Below are positions 14,701 to 23,249 of a DNA stretch of 42,603 nucleotides, one piece after another. Source of the stretch: an uncultured Oscillospiraceae bacterium. GTDB taxonomy: Bacteria > Bacillota > Clostridia > Oscillospirales > Acutalibacteraceae. Each line of letters starts with the position of its first letter. Positions within the stretch are counted from its first letter, which is position 1. A program made the translations under genes and the position numbers. The notes under the pieces are model-generated. The model did no database searches. It was given only the letters and a program-made list of their open reading frames with translations, and was not told where the DNA came from. The stretch covers positions 1-42,603 of the forward strand of contig URGJ01000013.1 in the NCBI GenBank assembly GCA_900547445.1, written 5' to 3'.

Positions 14701-15670
14701 GCCCGACGGCACGCCGCTTGATATTGTTCTTAATCCCTTGGGCGTTCCGTCCCGTATGAATATCGGTCAGGTGCTTGAGGTTCACTTAGGGTATGCCGCA
14801 AGAGCGCTTGGCTGGAACATCTGCACGCCTGTATTTGATGGCGCGCACGAGGACGACATAAGAAAGTGCTTCGCAATGGCGGAGGAAGCGACAAAGGCGG
14901 ACGGCTACGAGTTTAAGGATACCGCGAAGCTTGATTTCTCGCGTATTCCGCTTAACAGCGACGCCAAAACACAGCTCTTCGACGGACGTACGGGCGAGCC
15001 GTTCGACAACCCCGTAACTGTCGGATATATGTATTATCTTAAACTCCATCACCTTGTTGACGATAAGATTCACGCCCGTTCGACAGGTCCGTACTCCCTT
15101 GTCACCCAGCAGCCGCTCGGCGGTAAGGCACAGTTCGGCGGTCAGCGTTTCGGAGAAATGGAGGTTTGGGCGCTGGAGGCTTACGGCGCGGCATACACTC
15201 TTCAGGAAATTCTTACCGTTAAGTCGGACGATGTTGTGGGCAGAGTTAAGACCTACGAGTCAATCGTTAAGGGTCAGAATATTCCGAAGCCCGGCGTGCC
15301 CGAGTCCTTCAAGGTTCTTATTAAGGAGCTTCAGTCTCTCGGTCTTGATGTCAAGGTGCTCGATAAGGACGAGAACGAAATCGACCTAAAGCAGAGCTTC
15401 GACGATGACGACGATATAGGTCTCGGTTCACCGGTTATCCCCGAGGATGAGGATACCGATTTTGAAAACGACACGGTCGCCGACGATTTGGACGGTTTCG
15501 GTCTTGAGGACGAAGACGGCGAATTAGTAGAAGACTTTAATAATTGCAACGAGAATGATATCAGCGATGGTATACGCTGTAAATCTTGTAAACATGTAAA
15601 TCCTAATAATGCTACGGTTTGCGAAGAATGTGGCGAATCGCTTACAAACATTATGGAAGACTATATCTAA
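11771..15670 (+). CDS. rpoB: RNA polymerase subunit beta with C-terminal zinc-ribbon extension
   Basis: The beta subunit of RNA polymerase forms half of the active-site cleft and the rifampicin pocket. All core blocks are present, including the rifampicin region SSPLSQFMDQTNPLSEL with THKRRLSALGPGGL (sensitive-type residues), GRHGNKG and the clamp/anchor near the C-terminus (GGKAQFGGQRFGEMEVWALE). At 1299 residues it is longer than B. subtilis RpoB (1193). The extra part is terminal: an Asp/Glu-rich linker from about residue 1210, then a four-cysteine ribbon, C1270-x2-C1273-x10-C1284-x2-C1287, of the small zinc-ribbon type. The last 130 bp are visibly more AT-rich than the gene body. The ATG at 11771 is 15 bp from GGAGG, a long gap; the next ATG (11786) starts MVKPV, which is also a common RpoB start. 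rplJL is not upstream; a 12-bp gap leads to rpoC. Confidence 0.97.
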   Translation: MESASMVKPVKLGKNTRMTFSKINEVIDMPNLIEIQKDSYKWFVEEGLKEVFRDMSDITDYSGNLRLSFVDYHLDDTPKYDVTECKARDTTYAAPLRVTARLVNVEKDEIKESEVSMGDFPLMTESGTFVINGAERAVVSQLVRSPGVYYAEKTDEKTGKKLFSSTIIPNRGAWLEYETSASDVLYVRIDKNRKLPITTFIRALGAGSNEQIRELFGEDERLSATLEADDTKTVEDALVEVYKKLRPSEPVTIEGAQSYLEQLFFDPHRYDISRVGRYKYNKKLAIGARIKGAVLSRPVIDPMTGEILAEADTTVSRELAEEIERKGVLSVYINVMDNEGNVTEVKVLSNGMVNLSDFTDFTAEELAELDSLGINEKVSFTALKELLDSSNSKEELREAILEHADDLIPKNITVDDIFATVSYFVGLPHNVGNTDDIDHLGNRRIRSVGELLQNQFRIGISRMERVVREKMTLQAQDPDSITPQSLINIRPVVAAIKEFFGSSPLSQFMDQTNPLSELTHKRRLSALGPGGLSRDRASFEVRDVHYTHYGRMCPIETPEGPNIGLISYLATFAKINKYGFIETPFRKVDKATGRVLDEVEYMTADEEDDYVVAQANEPLDENGYFIKKKVNARYRDGFQEVEASRADYMDVSPKMVVSVATAMIPFLENDDTNRALMGSNMQKQAVPLLRPENPIVATGMEYKAAVDSGVVVLAKRAGEVTYVSADYIKIRAKNGEIDEYKLIKFLRSNHGTCINQRPVVAVGQQVEEKEVIADGPATSNGEISLGRNALIGFMTWEGYNYEDAVLINERLVRDDVYTSIHIEEYELEARDTKLGPEEITRDIPNVGEDALKDLDERGIIRIGAEVTAGDILVGKVTPKGETELTAEERLLRAIFGEKAREVRDTSLRVPHGEYGTIVDVKVFTRENSAELSPGVNVVVRCYIAQKRKISVGDKMAGRHGNKGVVSRILPSEDMPFLPDGTPLDIVLNPLGVPSRMNIGQVLEVHLGYAARALGWNICTPVFDGAHEDDIRKCFAMAEEATKADGYEFKDTAKLDFSRIPLNSDAKTQLFDGRTGEPFDNPVTVGYMYYLKLHHLVDDKIHARSTGPYSLVTQQPLGGKAQFGGQRFGEMEVWALEAYGAAYTLQEILTVKSDDVVGRVKTYESIVKGQNIPKPGVPESFKVLIKELQSLGLDVKVLDKDENEIDLKQSFDDDDDIGLGSPVIPEDEDTDFENDTVADDLDGFGLEDEDGELVEDFNNCNENDISDGIRCKSCKHVNPNNATVCEECGESLTNIMEDYI

Positions 15671-15682
15671 CGGAGGGCAAAT

Positions 15683-18600
15683 ATGGCAGAAATTGAATTT
15701 GAATCAATAAAAATCGGACTTGCGTCTCCCGAACAGATAAGAAGCTGGTCACACGGCGAGGTCACAAAGCCCGAGACCATCAACTACCGCACCCTAAAGC
15801 CCGAGCAGGGCGGTCTCTTCTGCGAGCGCATTTTCGGGCCCCAGAAGGACTGGGAATGTCACTGCGGTAAATATAAGCGCATCCGCTATAAGGGTAAGGT
15901 CTGCGAGCGCTGCGGCGTTGAGGTTACCCGCGCGAAGGTGCGAAGAGAGCGTATGGGCTCAATAGAGCTTGCCGCTCCTGTTTCCCACATCTGGTATTTC
16001 AAAACCATTCCCTCCCGTATGGGCTTGGTGCTTGATATAACCCCCAAAGCGCTTGAGCAGGTGCTCTATTTCTCACAGTATATTGTTACCGACCCGGGTA
16101 CTACTCCCCTTGAGAAAAAACAGCTTTTGAACGAAAAGCAGTACCGCGATATGCGCGAAAAGTATGAGGACGATTTTGAAGCGGGTATGGGCGCGGAGGC
16201 TATCAAAAAGCTTCTCTGCGAAATCGACCTTGATAAGACCTGCGAGGAATTAAGAAACGAGCTTGAAAACGCCACAGGTCAGAAGAGCGTACGCCTTTTA
16301 AAACGCCTTGAGGTGTTAGAGGCGTTCAGGCAGTCGGGCAACCGTCCCGAGTGGATGATTCTTGACGTAATTCCCGTAATTCCGCCCGATTTGCGCCCAA
16401 TGGTACAGCTTGACGGCGGACGCTTCGCCACAAGTGACCTTAATGACCTGTATAGGCGGGTTATCAACCGTAACAACCGCCTAAAAAGACTCTTAGAGCT
16501 TAAGGCTCCCGATATAATCGTCCGCAACGAGAAGCGTATGCTTCAAGAGGCGGTGGACGCACTTATCGACAACGGCAGACGCGGCAAGCCCGTAACAGGG
16601 CCTAACAACCGTCCGCTTAAGTCCCTTTCGGATATGCTTAAGGGTAAGCAGGGCCGTTTCCGTCAGAACCTGCTCGGAAAGCGCGTTGACTATTCGGGAC
16701 GTTCGGTTATCGTTGTAGGGCCTGAGCTTAAGATGTATCAGTGCGGTCTTCCTAAGGAGATGGCGCTTGAGCTTTTCAAGCCATTTGTTATGAAACGCCT
16801 TGTTGAGACAAAGGCGGTTACCAATATTAAGTCTGCAAGAAAGATGGTAGAACGTGCCTCTAACGAGGTTTGGGACGCGCTTGAAACGGTAATTAAAGAG
16901 CATCCTGTGCTGCTTAACCGTGCGCCTACACTTCACAGACTCGGTATTCAGGCGTTTGAGCCCGTACTGGTTGAGGGTAAGGCGTTAAAGCTCCACCCGC
17001 TGGTTTGTACCGCTTATAACGCCGACTTCGACGGCGACCAGATGGCGGTTCACGTTCCGTTGTCGGCAGAGGCTCAGGCTGAAGCACGCTTCCTTATGCT
17101 TGCCGCCAATAACCTCTTAAAGCCGTCGGACGGTAAGCCTGTTACCGTTCCTACCCAGGATATGGTACTCGGCTCGTACTATCTCACCCTTGTTAAGTCG
17201 GACGAAAAGGGCGCTAACAAGGTCTTCCGCGATAAGGACGAGGCGGTTATGGCTTACAGCGATAATATTATCGGTCTTCACGCTCCTATAAGGGTGCGTA
17301 TGACAAACGCCGAGGGTGAAAGCGGGCTTGTCTGGACTACCGTCGGCTTCATAATCTTCAACGAGTCTATCCCGCAGGATTTGGGCTTTGTTGACAGAAC
17401 CGACCCCGCGCACAAGCTTGACCTTGAATGGACCTTTACGGTCAAGAACCCGAACGCCAACTTTATTGAGAGCAACGACGATATTATTCAGAACAAGGTC
17501 GGCAAAAAACAGCTCGGTAAAATTATCGACCGCTGTATCACGATTCACGGCACAAGCGAATCTTCGATCGTGCTTGATAAAATTAAGGCGACAGGCTTTA
17601 AGTATTCCACAAAGGGCGCTATAACCGTTGCGGTTATAGACGCGGTAATTCCGCCTGCAAAGAAGGATATTCTTGCCGACGCTGAAAATCAGATTGACCG
17701 TGTTACCCGCGATTACCGCCGCGGTCTTATAAGTAACGAGGAGCGCAGCCGCCATATTATTGAAATATGGAACAAGGCTACCGAGGACGTTGCGGACGCG
17801 CTTAAGGGCAACCTTGACGAGTTCAACCCCATATTTATGATGGCAGACTCTGGCGCCCGCGGATCTATGAGCCAGATAAGACAGCTTGCGGGTATGCGCG
17901 GACTTATCGCGAATACCGCAGGTAAGGTAATTGAGGTTCCCATCCGTGCTAACTACCGTGAGGGTCTTAACGTACTAGAGTACTTTATTTCCTCCCGCGG
18001 CGCGCGTAAGGGACTTGCCGATACCGCGCTTCGTACCGCTGACTCGGGTTATCTAACCCGCCGTCTTGTGGATGTTGCGCAGGACGTTATCGTTCGTGAG
18101 GACGACTGCGGCACCGAGGAAGGCCTTACAATATTTGATATTAAGGACGGCAACCATATCTTAGAGCCGCTTGAAGAACGCCTTGAGGGCAGATATTTGC
18201 TTCACGATGCGGTTCATCCCGAGACGGGTGAGCTTATTTGGTCGCACGAAGATATGATTACGGGCGAGGGTGCAAAGAAAATTGTTGACGCGGGTATTAC
18301 CCGAATCGAGATTCGCTCAGTTCTTACCTGCCACAGCCACCACGGCGTCTGCAAGAAGTGCTACGGCAGAAACCTTGCTACAAGCAAGCCCGTTACAATC
18401 GGCGAGGCTGTCGGAATTGTCGCGGCGCAGTCGATCGGTGAGCCGGGTACACAGCTTACAATGCGCACCTTCCACACGGGCGGTATTGCCAGCACCGAGG
18501 ATATTACACAGGGTCTTCCCCGTGTTGAGGAGCTGTTCGAGGCAAGAAGACCTAAGAGATGTGCGCTTATCGCCAAAATCGACGGCAGAGTCCGCATAGC

Positions 18601-19327
18601 CGAGGAGAAAAAGAGCAATGTCGTTATTATCACAAACGACGAGCTTAAGACCGAAGAAAAGGTCACCATTCCTTACGGTATTCGCTGTCTTGTAAAGGAC
18701 GGAGACGAGGTCAAGGCGGGCGATATGCTGATTCCGGGCGCTAAGTATCCTCAGGATATTTTGGAGGCTCAGGGACCCGAGGCGGTCGAGGAATATATCA
18801 TCGCCGAAATTCAGAACGCCTACCGTACACAGGGTGTTGACATAAACGATAAGCACATCGAGGTCATTGTCCGTCAGATGATGAGAAAGCTCCGCGTTAC
18901 CGACGCAGGCTCGACAGACCTGTTGCAGAACGTAAGCTATGAATACAAGGAAATTGCCGATGCGAACGCGAAGGTTCAGGAAAGAATTGACGCGGGCGAG
19001 GAGGGGCTCACAAAGGCCACCTACCGCGCGACATTGCTCGGTATTACAAAAGCTTCCTTGGCGACAGAATCCTTCCTGTCCGCCGCTTCCTTCCAGGAGA
19101 CCACAAGGGTTCTCACCGAGGCGGCTATTAAGGGCAAGGTTGATCCGCTGTTCGGACTTAAGGAAAATGTTATTATCGGTAAGCTTGTCCCCGCGGGAAC
19201 AGGTATGCGCTGTGAGGAAATTAACCCATCCGCTTATGATGAGGAAGAAAAATCAGAATCCGGGAACGCGTATGATTTGTTTGCAACCGAGACTGAGGAA
19301 ATGGCTGAACCTGCAACTGCAGAATAA
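15683..19327 (+). CDS. rpoC: RNA polymerase subunit beta'
   Basis: The beta' subunit carries the catalytic magnesium site NADFDGDQMAVHVPLS and, with beta, makes the polymerase clamp. The 1214-residue protein has the N-terminal zinc finger CHCGKYKRIRYKGKVCERCG, the bridge-helix/trigger-loop region (ANTAGKVIEVPIRANYREGLN segment and later GEPGTQLTMRTFHTGG), and the second zinc site CHSHHGVCKKCYGR. The acidic C-terminal tail is short and ordinary, unlike that of RpoB here. Start ATG at 15683 with CGGAGGG 6 bp upstream. It forms a two-gene operon with rpoB and ends before a terminator hairpin. Confidence 0.98.
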   Translation: MAEIEFESIKIGLASPEQIRSWSHGEVTKPETINYRTLKPEQGGLFCERIFGPQKDWECHCGKYKRIRYKGKVCERCGVEVTRAKVRRERMGSIELAAPVSHIWYFKTIPSRMGLVLDITPKALEQVLYFSQYIVTDPGTTPLEKKQLLNEKQYRDMREKYEDDFEAGMGAEAIKKLLCEIDLDKTCEELRNELENATGQKSVRLLKRLEVLEAFRQSGNRPEWMILDVIPVIPPDLRPMVQLDGGRFATSDLNDLYRRVINRNNRLKRLLELKAPDIIVRNEKRMLQEAVDALIDNGRRGKPVTGPNNRPLKSLSDMLKGKQGRFRQNLLGKRVDYSGRSVIVVGPELKMYQCGLPKEMALELFKPFVMKRLVETKAVTNIKSARKMVERASNEVWDALETVIKEHPVLLNRAPTLHRLGIQAFEPVLVEGKALKLHPLVCTAYNADFDGDQMAVHVPLSAEAQAEARFLMLAANNLLKPSDGKPVTVPTQDMVLGSYYLTLVKSDEKGANKVFRDKDEAVMAYSDNIIGLHAPIRVRMTNAEGESGLVWTTVGFIIFNESIPQDLGFVDRTDPAHKLDLEWTFTVKNPNANFIESNDDIIQNKVGKKQLGKIIDRCITIHGTSESSIVLDKIKATGFKYSTKGAITVAVIDAVIPPAKKDILADAENQIDRVTRDYRRGLISNEERSRHIIEIWNKATEDVADALKGNLDEFNPIFMMADSGARGSMSQIRQLAGMRGLIANTAGKVIEVPIRANYREGLNVLEYFISSRGARKGLADTALRTADSGYLTRRLVDVAQDVIVREDDCGTEEGLTIFDIKDGNHILEPLEERLEGRYLLHDAVHPETGELIWSHEDMITGEGAKKIVDAGITRIEIRSVLTCHSHHGVCKKCYGRNLATSKPVTIGEAVGIVAAQSIGEPGTQLTMRTFHTGGIASTEDITQGLPRVEELFEARRPKRCALIAKIDGRVRIAEEKKSNVVIITNDELKTEEKVTIPYGIRCLVKDGDEVKAGDMLIPGAKYPQDILEAQGPEAVEEYIIAEIQNAYRTQGVDINDKHIEVIVRQMMRKLRVTDAGSTDLLQNVSYEYKEIADANAKVQERIDAGEEGLTKATYRATLLGITKASLATESFLSAASFQETTRVLTEAAIKGKVDPLFGLKENVIIGKLVPAGTGMRCEEINPSAYDEEEKSESGNAYDLFATETEEMAEPATAE

Positions 19328-19389
19328 AAAGAAACAATTAAATAAGTTTTCTTTATATCGTCAGTAAATTTTAATAGTGAATTGTTGGT

Positions 19390-19427
19390 GAATGAGTTCG
19401 GTAAATATATCGGACTCATTCCTTTAT
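19390..19427 (+). terminator. Probable rpoBC terminator
   Basis: An 11-bp stem (19390-19400 with 19411-19421, one G-U pair) with a 10-base AT-rich loop, followed by CTTTATGCTT. The U-run is short, so the next hairpin may back it up. Confidence 0.6.
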
Positions 19428-19434
19428 GCTTAAC

Positions 19435-19477
19435 AAAAAACAAGCGCCCCAAAAGTATATAACTTCCGGGGTGCTTG
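19435..19477 (-). terminator. Terminator of fba (usable by both strands)
   Basis: CAAGCGCCCC/GGGGTGCTTG (19441-19450 with 19468-19477, one G-U pair). On the minus strand six T residues follow at once (19440-19435); on the plus strand TTGTTT follows. Confidence 0.8.
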
Positions 19478-19511
19478 TTGTTTAATTAAAATATTATCTT
19501 TTTATTATAAT

Positions 19512-20375
19512 TTACGCCTTTCCGACAGATCCGAAAAGCTCCATTTTTTCCTTAACGGTAGCTTTGATAGCGGCGCAGCCGTCAGCTAAAAGCTTTCTTG
19601 GGTCAAAGCCCTTGCCCTCTAAGTCTTTTCCCGCTTCAATATATTTGCGTGTAGCCTCGGCAAAAGCTAACTGGCACTCGGTATTGACATTGATTTTAGA
19701 AACGCCGAGCGAAATAGCCTTTTTAATCATATCGGCAGGGATTCCGGTACCGCCGTGAAGAACGAGCGGCATTGTGCCTGTGAGCTTTTGGATTTCGTCA
19801 AGCGTGTCAAAACGAAGTCCCGTCCAGTTTTCGGGGTACTTGCCGTGAATGTTTCCGATTCCCGCCGCGAGCATTGTAACTCCTAAATCGGCAATCATTT
19901 TACATTCCTTAGGATCGGCAACCTCGCCTCCGCCGATAACTCCGTCTTCCTCGCCGCCGATAGCGCCGACCTCGGCTTCAAGCGAAAGACCTAACCTGTT
20001 GCAGGTTTCAACAAGCTCCTTGGTCTTTGCGATGTTTTCTTCAATTGGGTAGTGAGAACCGTCGAACATAACGGAGGAGAAGCCCGCTTCGATACATTTC
20101 TTAGCGCCCTCATAGCTGCCGTGGTCAAGGTGAAGAGCCACAGGAACGGTGATGTTAAGTTCCTCAAGCATACCCTTTACCATTCCGACAACCGTCTTAT
20201 AACCGCACATATATTTACCGGCACCCTCGGAAACACCGAGAATAACGGGAGACTTAAGCTCCTCGGCAGTCTGTAGTATAGCCTTTGTCCATTCAAGATT
20301 GTTGATGTTAAACTGACCTACGGCGTATTTACCCGCCTTTGCCTTTGTGAGCATATCCTTTGCAGATACTAACAT
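19512..20375 (-). CDS. fba: Class II fructose-bisphosphate aldolase
   Basis: Zinc-dependent aldolase that splits fructose 1,6-bisphosphate into glyceraldehyde 3-phosphate and dihydroxyacetone phosphate in glycolysis. The 287-residue protein has the family motifs: LHLDHG with D84 and zinc ligand H85, zinc ligands H177 (IHGKY) and H207 (LHGGTG), LEAEVGAIGG with E134, and the phosphate-binding VSKINVNTE segment. The length fits the short bacterial class II form. Tagatose-bisphosphate aldolases share this fold, so strict sugar specificity is not proven. GGAGG lies 6 bp before the ATG at 20375. Own promoter and own terminator: a single-gene unit facing rpoC. Confidence 0.93.
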   Translation of the reverse strand: MLVSAKDMLTKAKAGKYAVGQFNINNLEWTKAILQTAEELKSPVILGVSEGAGKYMCGYKTVVGMVKGMLEELNITVPVALHLDHGSYEGAKKCIEAGFSSVMFDGSHYPIEENIAKTKELVETCNRLGLSLEAEVGAIGGEEDGVIGGGEVADPKECKMIADLGVTMLAAGIGNIHGKYPENWTGLRFDTLDEIQKLTGTMPLVLHGGTGIPADMIKKAISLGVSKINVNTECQLAFAEATRKYIEAGKDLEGKGFDPRKLLADGCAAIKATVKEKMELFGSVGKA

Positions 20376-20411
20376 TGAAATTCCTCCATTGTTAAAAAAT
20401 TATCTAACCTT

Positions 20412-20440
20412 ATTTTATACCATTATTAGCATAAAATCAA
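20412..20440 (-). promoter_or_regulatory. SigmaA-type promoter of fba
   Basis: On the minus strand TTGATT (20440-20435) and TAAAAT (20417-20412) with 17-bp spacing, 36 bp before the start codon. Confidence 0.75.
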
Positions 20441-20464
20441 GTGTTTATTTAACCGAAGTGAATT

Positions 20465-21307
20465 TTATTTGCCGGGATCTTCGTTTACTGCCTCAGGCGG
20501 TGTTTCAAGCAGGCGGGGGTTGCGCAGATACTGTCTTATTCTTCTGAATGCCAGCGCGAAATAGCTGCCCGAGCAAATGCGCTCGTCCATAACCACGCCT
20601 AAAGGTATACAGCGGTCGAACACAATCTCTCCGCCGTGGCGGCGAGGCACCTCACGCAGATTTCCCATTGTGATAAAAACGCTTGTAGTACCGAATTCAT
20701 AGCAATGGTGGTAAATATGATTTGTTCTGATTGAGGCAAGATTCGATATGCATAGACTGTTGTGGAACGGCGACATATCAATAACTTTTTTTGGTAGCAA
20801 TCCGTGCTTATCCATAAATCTAAACAGCCCAACTCCAAAACGCAGAAGACCCGGTAGACTGAGAAGAAATTTGATCATCTTCTCGGTGCCGTTTTTTTCA
20901 GGAACCTCTCGGTTATCGGTTACATATTCGTTTATTTTATTGCTCACGTCGAAAATGGTATCGGTCATATTAAAATACATTTTAGACATAGTTCCGTTGT
21001 CAAACTCACCGGATTTAAGCACCACCATTGCGACCGAAAATTCATTTCGCGCATAGGGCTTGCAGTTGACAATAAATCTGTTGAGCAGGGGGAACTCCGC
21101 CGCGGTACGCAGATAAGCCGCGATTATTACCGCCATATGGCTTAAATTAACCCCCTCCTTGCGTTTTTCGTTAAGATAATTCTGAATGGGGTCATAGGGA
21201 ATGTCAAGTGTGACCATATTCATAGCGTCAACACGTTTGTTCATTACGTGAGCCGCCACGGTACACATAGGGTCGATGATTCTAAGCCTTTTTCCGTCAG
21301 CTCTCAT
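20465..21307 (-). CDS. 2-oxo acid dehydrogenase E2-type acyltransferase domain protein, catalytic motif lost
   Basis: A 280-residue protein that looks like a free-standing E2/chloramphenicol-acetyltransferase fold: the middle has SVAMVVLKSGEF and the late half has ISNLASIRTNHIYHHCYEFGTTSVFITMG and PLGVVMDERICSG. In active E2 proteins the last motif is DHRxxDG; here it is D241-E242-R243-I-C-S246-G247, so both the catalytic His and the Asp are replaced. There is no lipoyl or subunit-binding domain. It therefore probably is not a classic E2 transferase, and could be a scaffold, a sensor or an acyltransferase using another mechanism. It has its own promoter but lies just downstream of the glycolipid-type operon on the same strand. 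Product and substrate unknown. Confidence 0.75.
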   Translation of the reverse strand: MRADGKRLRIIDPMCTVAAHVMNKRVDAMNMVTLDIPYDPIQNYLNEKRKEGVNLSHMAVIIAAYLRTAAEFPLLNRFIVNCKPYARNEFSVAMVVLKSGEFDNGTMSKMYFNMTDTIFDVSNKINEYVTDNREVPEKNGTEKMIKFLLSLPGLLRFGVGLFRFMDKHGLLPKKVIDMSPFHNSLCISNLASIRTNHIYHHCYEFGTTSVFITMGNLREVPRRHGGEIVFDRCIPLGVVMDERICSGSYFALAFRRIRQYLRNPRLLETPPEAVNEDPGK

Positions 21308-21391
21308 TGCAAATCTCCGTTCCGCCGCCGTATGTAAAGGTATCGCTGTTGTCCCCGAGGCGGCACAGGGAAAAATAAATATACCAATGCA

Positions 21392-21420
21392 ATAATACTA
21401 TATATCGGGAGAAAATGCAA
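21392..21420 (-). promoter_or_regulatory. SigmaA-type promoter of the E2-like gene
   Basis: On the minus strand TTGCAT (21420-21415) and TATTAT (21397-21392) with 17-bp spacing, giving a leader of about 80 bases. Confidence 0.65.
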
Positions 21421-21478
21421 CACTTTTTTAACAGACTGTGAACAATTTTTTATTTAATTATTAATCAATATCCGTTAT

Positions 21479-22132
21479 CTAATGTCTAATCTTGTCAGGC
21501 AAAATATATGCAAACGGGTAAGCCGCCGCGCAGACGGCGAGCGCCGCCCATATATCGATAATTGAATGCTGCTTTAAAAAGACGGTGGAAAGGCAAATAA
21601 GCACAGTAGCCGAAATGAATCCCAACTGCCACCAAAAGGTCCTGAAGCGCCTGCAATGCCAGCTTGTAAAAAGCACGGCAAAGGAGCCTATGACGTGAAG
21701 CGAGGGGCAGACATTGGTGTTGGTATCGAAATCGTAAAGACCCTTTACTATCATCACAAAAATATTATCACGCGCAAATTCGGCGGGGCGCAGTTCCTGC
21801 TTGGTAGGATATAGTATATATATCACCGACGTCACAGTATAAGTTATTATTATAAAATACATCAGCTTTTTGAAGGCAGGAATGTCAAAAAAACCGGTGT
21901 AAACGTGAATCCCGATAAGAAAGACAAACCAGAAATAATAGGCGGGAACAAAATATTCGCAAAATGGTATTTTAGCGTCAAGCGCCGATTCGACAGGGTT
22001 ATATGAAAGAGTAAGCCCCCGCTCTAAAATTAGAAACGTAAGCCCGTAAATCGGCCAGTAAAGCAGTAAAAGCAGGTGGCGAAATTCGGGAGAGGTTATG
22101 TTCGAGGGTCTCAATTTTCTATAATCTACCAT
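21479..22132 (-). CDS. PAP2-family membrane phosphatase/inositolphosphotransferase-like protein
   Basis: A 217-residue protein with about six membrane helices and two of the PAP2 signature blocks: NVCPSLHVIGSF (C2, with the active-site His) and STVFLKQHSIIDIWAA (C3, with the nucleophile His and the Asp). The first basic block is weak (PTKQELRPAEF), as in the PAP2_3/Aur1-like subgroup. Such proteins remove or transfer a phosphate head group from a lipid. The start at 22132 overlaps the end of the glycosyltransferase gene by 14 bp, so the two are co-translated. The stop lies within the ATCTAATGTCTAA repeat. Confidence 0.85.
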   Translation of the reverse strand: MVDYRKLRPSNITSPEFRHLLLLLYWPIYGLTFLILERGLTLSYNPVESALDAKIPFCEYFVPAYYFWFVFLIGIHVYTGFFDIPAFKKLMYFIIITYTVTSVIYILYPTKQELRPAEFARDNIFVMIVKGLYDFDTNTNVCPSLHVIGSFAVLFTSWHCRRFRTFWWQLGFISATVLICLSTVFLKQHSIIDIWAALAVCAAAYPFAYILPDKIRH

Positions 22133-23249
22133 ATATTAAGTCTACGTCCTTGATAATATATTCGCTGATGCTCTGCACGGCACAGCCGCCGAACTCGGCT
22201 TCCAAAGCCGACGACATTTTTTTGAGCTTTTCTTCGCTTTCAAGTAAATCGCACACCGCATCGCAAAGTCCTAACACCGAATCGCGCATATCGGCAAATC
22301 CGTTTTTAAGGAAAAATTCAATATTTCTGGTTTCACAGCCCGGTACTGCGTCGATAAAGAGCATGGGCAGAGCCTTAACCGCCGCCTCGGTTGTGCTCAG
22401 TCCCCCCGGCTTTGTAAGAATTAAGTCAGCCGCGTCCATATAAAGCGGCATACGGCTTGTAAAGCCCAGCACGCGCATATTATCGGGCAGGGGATATTTG
22501 GTAAGGGATTTATAAAGTCTTCGGTTGTTGCCGCAAATTACAACAAGCAATGAATCAGACGGAATCTGCTGAGGCAGATACTCCGCAAGCGTTTTAATAG
22601 GACCGCAGCCCATACTGCCGCACATTAAAAGCACAACCTTTTTATTCCTCGGGAGAGAAAGGAGGTCTTTAGCCTCTTTTGGGTCGGTCTTTTTGTAAAA
22701 ATCCGTTCTGACGGGAATACCGCTCGGTACAAGCTTAGCTTCGGGTATTCCGTTTTCGCAGAATTCCTCTGTCAGCTTTTTATGGGGAATAAAATACGCG
22801 TCAAGCGCGGTTTGGTTGACCCCGGGAGAGCAGGTGTAATCTGTGGCGACAAAATACGACTTAACAGAGTATCTGCGGCGCTTTTTAAGCTCGGTTATCA
22901 TCATTGCCGAAAAAACGTGGGTGCAGATAACTGCGTCGTATTTGTTTTCGCTCAAATACTCATAAAGAGAATCACAGCCCTTAATCACAAGGTCGTAAAT
23001 AAGGGATTCGTCCCCCTTTTTTGGCGGGTGATTTTCCTCAAAACGGTAGCTTACACCGAAGAGCTTTGGCATTTTACGGTATATAAAAACGTGTCCCTTG
23101 CTTATAATTTTCGATTTTTCAGGCGACCAGAAAGCCAGCGCGTCTCTGATTTCACAGGATATATTTTGGGCTTCAAAGCATCCCTTAAGTGCCTTTGCGG
23201 CGGAATTATGACCTTCGCCCGTATTACAGGACAGTATCAGCAAGCGCAA
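22119..23249 (-). CDS. MGDG-synthase/UgtP-like diacylglycerol glycosyltransferase (GT28)
   Basis: Likely transfers sugar from a nucleotide sugar to diacylglycerol on the cytoplasmic face, making a glycolipid or lipoteichoic acid anchor. It has the MGDG-synthase N-terminal signature LILSCNTGEGHNSAA followed by the conserved region with FEENHPP, then the MurG-like C-terminal half with the sugar-nucleotide site LILTKPGGLSTTEA. Start: TTG at 23249, because AGGAGAGGG ends 5 bp before it and the glycine-rich loop begins just after; a GTG at 23267 (six residues more) lies within that ribosome binding site. It overlaps the upstream acyltransferase gene by 26 bp and the downstream PAP2 gene by 14 bp: a tight operon. 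Confidence 0.87.
   Translation of the reverse strand: MRLLILSCNTGEGHNSAAKALKGCFEAQNISCEIRDALAFWSPEKSKIISKGHVFIYRKMPKLFGVSYRFEENHPPKKGDESLIYDLVIKGCDSLYEYLSENKYDAVICTHVFSAMMITELKKRRRYSVKSYFVATDYTCSPGVNQTALDAYFIPHKKLTEEFCENGIPEAKLVPSGIPVRTDFYKKTDPKEAKDLLSLPRNKKVVLLMCGSMGCGPIKTLAEYLPQQIPSDSLLVVICGNNRRLYKSLTKYPLPDNMRVLGFTSRMPLYMDAADLILTKPGGLSTTEAAVKALPMLFIDAVPGCETRNIEFFLKNGFADMRDSVLGLCDAVCDLLESEEKLKKMSSALEAEFGGCAVQSISEYIIKDVDLIYGRL

Noticed and set aside
17117..17755. Open frame of 212 codons opposite rpoC
   Set aside because: Same reason: opposite a strongly conserved gene, with no start signals.
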